Origin: Sympetrum striolatum
Lineage: Eukaryota; Arthropoda; Insecta; Odonata; Libellulidae
Assembly (NCBI GenBank): GCA_947579665.1
Contig: OX388341.1
Location: forward strand, 25,863,147 to 25,927,146
Length of the DNA stretch: 64,000 bases
Reading direction: 5' to 3'
The notes beneath the pieces are model-generated. The model saw nothing but the letters and a program-made list of their open reading frames with translations. It did not search any database and was not told the origin of the DNA. Shown here in pieces: positions 60,471 to 64,000 of this stretch; within the stretch, counting starts at the first letter, position 1; each line of letters opens with the position of its first letter. A program made the translations under genes and the position numbers.

Positions 60471-62200
60471 GTCTTCATAGGAGATGCATTAGAAAGAAGA
60501 TTAAAGTAAATATAATGTTTCATAGTCCCGGTGCCCATTTTCATGCATAGGAGAGGAAAAAGCCCGGAAGCGTGTCTTTTATATGGAAATGTGGCTCTAT
60601 GAAATCGGTGGCATGTTTTACGCTCCGCCAGAGCACTAATGTAAAAGAAACCGCACAGCCACCGCAGGGTTAAACAAGGTCATAAGGACCCAATGTTACC
60701 GCAGTTACCAATAAAACAGATACGGCAGACACGGTTAGTAAATGAGTTGAATGCACTTAGAGTACTATCAATAACATATACGCTATATTACTTCTGACGA
60801 AATTATCAGTTTTAATGCGGTCCACTTAGAATTTCCATTAGTAGTGGATTAGCCCGGCTGGAAAGCTTTCAACATGAAATGCCTTTCGCATTTAACACTT
60901 CCGTACCGAAAATCCGCTGCGGAGTTACCCCAAAGTTTTCCGTAGTCGGAACGGGTTACGTGCGTCGCGTCCTTGAGTCGGTTCTTTCTATAGCAGCGGA
61001 ACTCTTTCAACTCGCACATTTTCAGTGTTTTTATTGCATATTACAAATACCTTTTCTCCTACTTTTTCGCTATTTTTTCACAAGCTTCACATTCACGTGG
61101 TTTCCTATATTAGTATCTATCTCCTGTTAAGTCCTTCGAATATTATTTAAAAAAATTAAATTGGTTTCATCATTCCATATTCTTTTGCTTCATCCTTTGA
61201 ATTCCCAAAAATGTCAATATTAAAATTATACCTTTTCAGTTGATGCTACACTCAACGTAATAAATTGTGACATAGCTGTCCAAAGGATGAATGAATAATA
61301 TTGTTTAATTTTATGAAGTCCTTAAATTGAAAGATTTCAACAAATTATTACACATTTAGATGGAAATAATAATCGATTAACTAACTGTTCCAATAATAAT
61401 ATAACAAAAAGTAATACAACAATGCATAATTTCATGTGAAAAGTCCCAAGAGTATAACATAAATAAGTAAGAAAAATGAAATATTGTTAGTTGATTTATT
61501 ATAAGATAAGCTAGTTTCTATTAAAAACTAGCATCAAATATCGCTCTAAACTGTGAGCTAACAGGTTCTATGAGATTACATTATACTGCATAAAACTTAG
61601 AGGCAATTACGAAAAATGTAACCTGTAATACTTTCATCGAGAAAAAGCAAAGGAATGGATATAAAAATGGATAAAATTTATAAGAAGAATATTATTATAT
61701 ATCTTCATTAATTTGATTTAATGTACGTGTAGATTAATCAGATATTAATTATCAATAATATAATCGTATCTTTTCAGTTCACCACGATCAGTTTTAGCAC
61801 TTCACATTTCTTGTGATCACTATCTTAAAACTTAACTCAATGTAATTTGTCTGTTTCTAATCGCATTTACATCTTCATAATTGTCTTTGGCCCTGTCAAA
61901 TGCCATTTTTCAATATGGGATATCCTTATCCCATAGTTTTTAAAATAAAATAACGTGTTTTTTTGATAATTTTTGCTATATCTTAACCTATAAAAATCAT
62001 TAAGGACATATTTATTTTCTATTTCCATTGATTAGAATTTGTCAATTAATTCTAACTTCAGTTCCACTGGTCCACTCAATATACAAATACCATTGTCTAA
62101 AACTAATGTTTTTCTTCTTTGTTTTCTTTTCGCCTCATCAGCTCTTACTAATCCTCAACCACCATTTTCTTTTCTCATCTCCAAGGAAGCATGATATCGG
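60471..62200. other. AT-rich DNA, no gene seen
   Basis: Mixed to about 61100, then very AT-rich. Nothing recognised. Confidence 0.5.
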
Positions 62201-63300
62201 TTGATAACATAAAAAGGATGGAATTTGAAGAAAAGTAGGTCGCCCGATAACATAAAGCAATCCAGAATTTACGATACGATTCCGAAGAGAACAGAATGCC
62301 GCTCATGGTTCCTTGCTTATGAGAGCCACGTCACACCGGAAATAACGACGCTGTTATTTTTTATAACGTTTTCCAAATTTGCCTTGCAATTCAGATACGT
62401 GACGACGTTGTTAAACGGAATCGATATTTTTTCCTTGCTTTTTCACCCGCGATGTTTTCCCAGCATTCTTTATCTCCAACCGTTATCCCCGTTTTTCAAA
62501 CGATTCATTTTAATTTCCTCGGAAGTTTTACGACGTCATTCTTCGAGAGCTTCCGCCTTTCTCGTCCCTCCCCGCTCATTCTCGCCATGCAACGCATTAT
62601 TTGCTCCAACTGTAAGCGGGGGATACGTCACAAGCGTGGCCGTCGGAGTGCGGCACGTCATCTTTTTTACGATGCTAAAGGAAGGATAAGGAGAAAAGGA
62701 AGTAAGTAGACGGGAATGGAGAGTGCAGGTCGAGTCTGGGATTGAAGAATGCGGATATGGGTTGGATGGAGAAAGGTTACGCGGGAGTGGAAGATTAAAT
62801 ATATGGAGGGAGGCTTCCGGAGCGGATTGAAGTATGAGTTGCGGATTGAATGGAAAAGGGTGGAGGTTAAGGTGAGCGGAGAGGTAAGGCTGTGGCGTCA
62901 TCGTCTCTTTCGGTGGGGATTTGCGAGGAGGATGCGGTTCTAGGAGGCGGTAGGGGAAGGAGGTTTTGTCTGCTTACTTAACGACGCAGGACATTCTTTG
63001 GATGCTCCGTTTGAGAGGCTGTCTGGCGTCCGAAGCGGTGGTGAGGGCTACGAGGAATCCAGACCGTTGTAAAAAGTAATGCTGGTTCTTTTTCCCGAGG
63101 AGGTTGTTCCTTTTAAAATGGAGGAAGAGAGATATTAATGCTCTCATCCTGCGGGACGGAGATTGACGTGGAGGTTAAAATGCACATGAAAGGACGTCGG
63201 GGAAGATAAATATGGGTATGCCTTGTGGAGTGTTTTGTTCGTGATGGGATCATGGCCACGGTGAGGAGTTTCGAGGGGGAGGGAATTCTTGGGATTAAAA
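62201..63300. other. CpG-containing patch followed by long purine block
   Basis: CpG-containing at about 62220-62690, with a TACGACGTCATT CRE-like word near 62529. G/A-rich on the + strand follows at about 62680-63290. Frames up to 154 codons have no domain and conflict between strands. Confidence 0.4.
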
Positions 63301-64000
63301 TGTTAGAAAATTCTAGGTCTCATGTATCTAATTGAAATATTTGAGTTTGCGGTTGAGCGTCTTAATTAATTCACTTGGGAATTTTGGGAGCGTGATTCAA
63401 ATGCGAGGGATTTGAGATTCAAGCAAGTGAATTCACGGTGACAAATTGTTGGCTTAAATTAACTTAATCAACCTGATTTTGCCCTCCTGTTATGCACTGC
63501 ATTTTCGCGATTAATAGGGCAAGAAGATAAGATATATATCGGCGTAGGGTCAGAATTGTTGCAACATTTTGGGAACTGGTAAATTTTTAACAGAATTTGG
63601 GCGTACTGAAAAATGTTATCTTTTCAGCGCTTGGGTTAGCATGTTTATTTACTTCTATATTTTTCCTAATATACTTATTAGGAAATTACCATCAACGGGA
63701 TAACTAATTGATAAAGCGTTAGAAAGTCATTTTGTTGAGAAATTAGTCGTTTTTGCGTTTCATTTGTTGCATCGTGTGCCTATTTTTTTAGATAGCATTA
63801 AAAATCATTGGCCGAGTGGCTCCTTAAGGGACAGCCAAATATTTTTGATTTAAGATGACCTTTCAGATAAAGTCTAAGGAATTAAAGTAAAGTCAAATAC
63901 ATGTGGGATTTAATCCCATCTTTTAAAGGTTAAGGCGCATATAATGTGATTCGTTAAATTTTTCAAAACTTTCTTTACTAAATGGTCGTTTCCACGAATT
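63301..64000. other. AT-rich end of window, no gene seen
   Basis: AT-rich. TGGCCGAGTGGC near 63810 matches a tRNA A box but no credible B box follows, so no RNA gene is called. Confidence 0.45.

Noticed and set aside
63808..63925. TGGCCGAGTGGC A-box match with a GGGATTTAATCCC hairpin 90 bases later
   Set aside because: The second motif is not a B box and the spacing is too long for a tRNA or standard SINE head.
1..64000. CRISPR array, bacterial operon or prophage
   Set aside because: No regularly spaced direct repeats, no Shine-Dalgarno-led gene series, and intron and transposon features are eukaryotic.
1..64000. Known insect microRNA hairpins
   Set aside because: I looked for common conserved mature sequences such as let-7, miR-1, miR-9 and bantam and saw none; a covariance or small RNA search could still find others.

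Overview
This window looks like non-coding DNA from a large-genome arthropod, most likely an insect. It is AT-rich, has no operons and no continuous host gene, and carries a piggyBac-family transposon fossil, tRNA-derived SINE-like heads, a (CA)n microsatellite and several foldback repeats. It also has CpG-containing GC-richer patches, the kind of composition seen in long introns and cis-regulatory DNA of developmental loci. I cannot name the species. Most short open frames here are chance products of pyrimidine-rich or purine-rich stretches.

The most interesting signal is a pair of near-ideal recursive splice sites (ratchet points) on the + strand, at 7475-7514 and 53926-53960. At each, a branch-point-like CTAAT (the second within TACTAAT), a pyrimidine tract and a CAG acceptor are followed with no gap by the donor GTAAGT. 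Each is followed by a second donor core, GTGAGT, after 100 nt and 73 nt respectively. That matches the published picture in which a short cryptic 'RS exon' defines the ratchet point. My reading is that the window lies inside one or more very long introns of a + strand gene removed in steps. Between the ratchet points, at 18087-18282, is a 65-codon frame with 75% GC at third positions, a good start context, a donor-like end, and an upstream GA-repeat plus TATA-like segment. It could be an alternative first coding exon. A much weaker exon candidate sits at 21343-21618.

Layout: 1-7470 AT-rich intron-like DNA with a microsatellite and small palindromes; 7475-8290 ratchet point 1 and a CpG-rich patch; 8291-16030 AT-rich DNA with scattered patches, a 24-bp palindrome and a SINE head; 16180-16324 a foldback element; 17403-18282 candidate promoter and exon; 18283-29000 AT-rich DNA with compositional patches and an inverted repeat (24130-24257); 29402-31839 a decayed piggyBac element with TTAA duplication and subterminal palindromes; 31844-47400 AT-rich DNA with strong purine/pyrimidine blocks, a heat-shock-element-like cluster (40597-40632) and another SINE head; 47399-53925 AT-rich DNA with two CpG-rich patches; 53926-54033 ratchet point 2; the rest AT-rich with patches, a SINE head and a diverged tandem duplication (59369-59893).

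All calls are by eye. No alignment, splice-site scoring, conservation or expression data were available.
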